Below are positions 36,773 through 37,338 of a DNA stretch of 37,338 bases, piece by piece. A model generated the notes under the pieces. It was not told the DNA's origin, ran no database searches, and was given only the letters and a program-made list of their open reading frames with translations. The stretch covers positions 1 to 37,338 of the forward strand of contig JFBG01000077.1 of assembly GCA_000583135.1 (NCBI GenBank). Direction: 5' to 3'. The stretch is from Thioalkalivibrio sp. HK1 (lineage in GTDB: Bacteria > Pseudomonadota > Gammaproteobacteria > HK1). The stretch's first letter is position 1. Every line of letters starts with the position of its first letter. The translations under genes were made by a program, and so were the position numbers.

Positions 36773-37338
36773 TCAAAAAAGCCCTTCGATACGCCCTTGA
36801 TCGTCGATGTGGATCCCTTGGGCGGCGGGGACTTTGGGAAGCCCGGGCATGGTCATCATATCCCCGCAGACGGCGACGACGAATTCCGCTCCGGCCGAAA
36901 GCCGAAGTTCTCGAACGGGAAGTTCGTGTCCTTCGGGGGCACCTTTTTGCGACGGGTCGGTGGAAAAGCTGTACTGGGTCTTGGCCATGCACACCGGAAA
37001 GTGCCCATAACCTCGATCCTGTAAATAGCGAAAGCGTTGGCGCACCGCTTGGGAGGCGCTGATGCCGGCGGCGCCGTAGATCTCCTTGGCGATGGTTTCA
37101 ACCTTTTCCCAAAGCGGCATCTCATCGGGGTACAAGGTCCGAAACGCGCCCTGATCGGCATCGATCATCTCCACCACATGCCGTGCCAAATCCTCGGTGC
37201 CGGCGCCGCCGTTCGCCCAATGGGAGCATACGATGGCTTTGGCTCCTCGCTCTTCGGCGACATCGACCACCGCTTGCAACTCCGCTTGGGTATCGGCGGA
37301 AAACTGGTTGATCGCCACCACCGCCGGCACTCCGAATC
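36773..37338 (-). CDS. fhs: Formate-tetrahydrofolate ligase (5' partial)
   Basis: This is the C-terminal part of formate-tetrahydrofolate ligase, which makes 10-formyl-tetrahydrofolate from formate and ATP. About 188 residues are visible from the right edge: FGVPAVVAINQFSADT, CSHWANGGAGTEDLA, KIYGA-type EIYGAAGIS, PVCMAKTQYSFSTDP, VRELRLSAGAEFVVAVCGDMMTMPGLPK and the terminal IDDQGRIEGLF. The first GTG in view is an internal valine, so the true start lies outside the window. The enzyme is normally about 555 residues. It faces the catabolic cluster on the opposite strand and is probably unrelated to it, though a formate-producing step there cannot be ruled out. Confidence 0.94.
   Translation of the reverse strand, partial: FGVPAVVAINQFSADTQAELQAVVDVAEERGAKAIVCSHWANGGAGTEDLARHVVEMIDADQGAFRTLYPDEMPLWEKVETIAKEIYGAAGISASQAVRQRFRYLQDRGYGHFPVCMAKTQYSFSTDPSQKGAPEGHELPVRELRLSAGAEFVVAVCGDMMTMPGLPKVPAAQGIHIDDQGRIEGLF

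Overview
This is a GC-rich stretch of a bacterial chromosome, most likely from a gammaproteobacterium. SucA, SucB, dihydrolipoyl dehydrogenase, PurB and low-specificity threonine aldolase all read like their Escherichia coli counterparts; this is inference from remembered sequences and no search was run. Both window ends cut a gene: sucA at the left and formate-tetrahydrofolate ligase at the right.

Positions 1-5871 hold sucA-sucB-lpd, the complete 2-oxoglutarate dehydrogenase complex (sucA lacks its N-terminus here), all on the + strand. Positions 6252-10595 hold one very long secreted protein built from about nine Calx-beta-like repeats and ending in a duplicated four-cysteine domain. Positions 11274-20762 are mostly housekeeping genes, all on the + strand: acnA, a DUF1244 gene coupled to purB, an aldehyde dehydrogenase, a threonine aldolase, and a MoxR ATPase/VWA-protein pair.

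Positions 20832-25386 are visibly richer in A+T and look like a small acquired island of nuclease and ATPase genes of the defence type: an OLD/RecF-like ATPase, a possible stub of its partner gene, a GIY-YIG/DUF4357/RAMA-like protein, and a stand-alone HsdR_N-type PD-(D/E)xK protein.

Positions 25702-35613 are the most interesting part, a ten-gene catabolic cluster. A HutC-type GntR regulator sits between two divergent arms. The left arm is a split transketolase (N half then C half). The right arm is a tripartite tricarboxylate transporter (tctC, tctB, tctA), a sulfatase without signal peptide, a second split transketolase in reversed order (C half then N half) and a short-chain dehydrogenase. 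From tctA onward the genes overlap or lie within a few bases. A GTTTATAC site inside an inverted repeat overlaps the -10 box predicted for the left arm. Both N-terminal transketolase subunits have lost the first and third of the usual active-site histidines and share a GQG-Y-QG motif in place of GHPGGS. The cluster looks like an uptake and breakdown pathway for an anionic, probably sulfated, sugar-like compound; its substrate cannot be read from the sequence.

Positions 36082-36519 hold a truncated, probably dead Rpn/YhgA-like nuclease gene, and the window ends in fhs on the - strand. Intergenic regions carry strong hairpins and short 12-base tandem repeats. No rRNA, tRNA, CRISPR array or intact insertion sequence was found.
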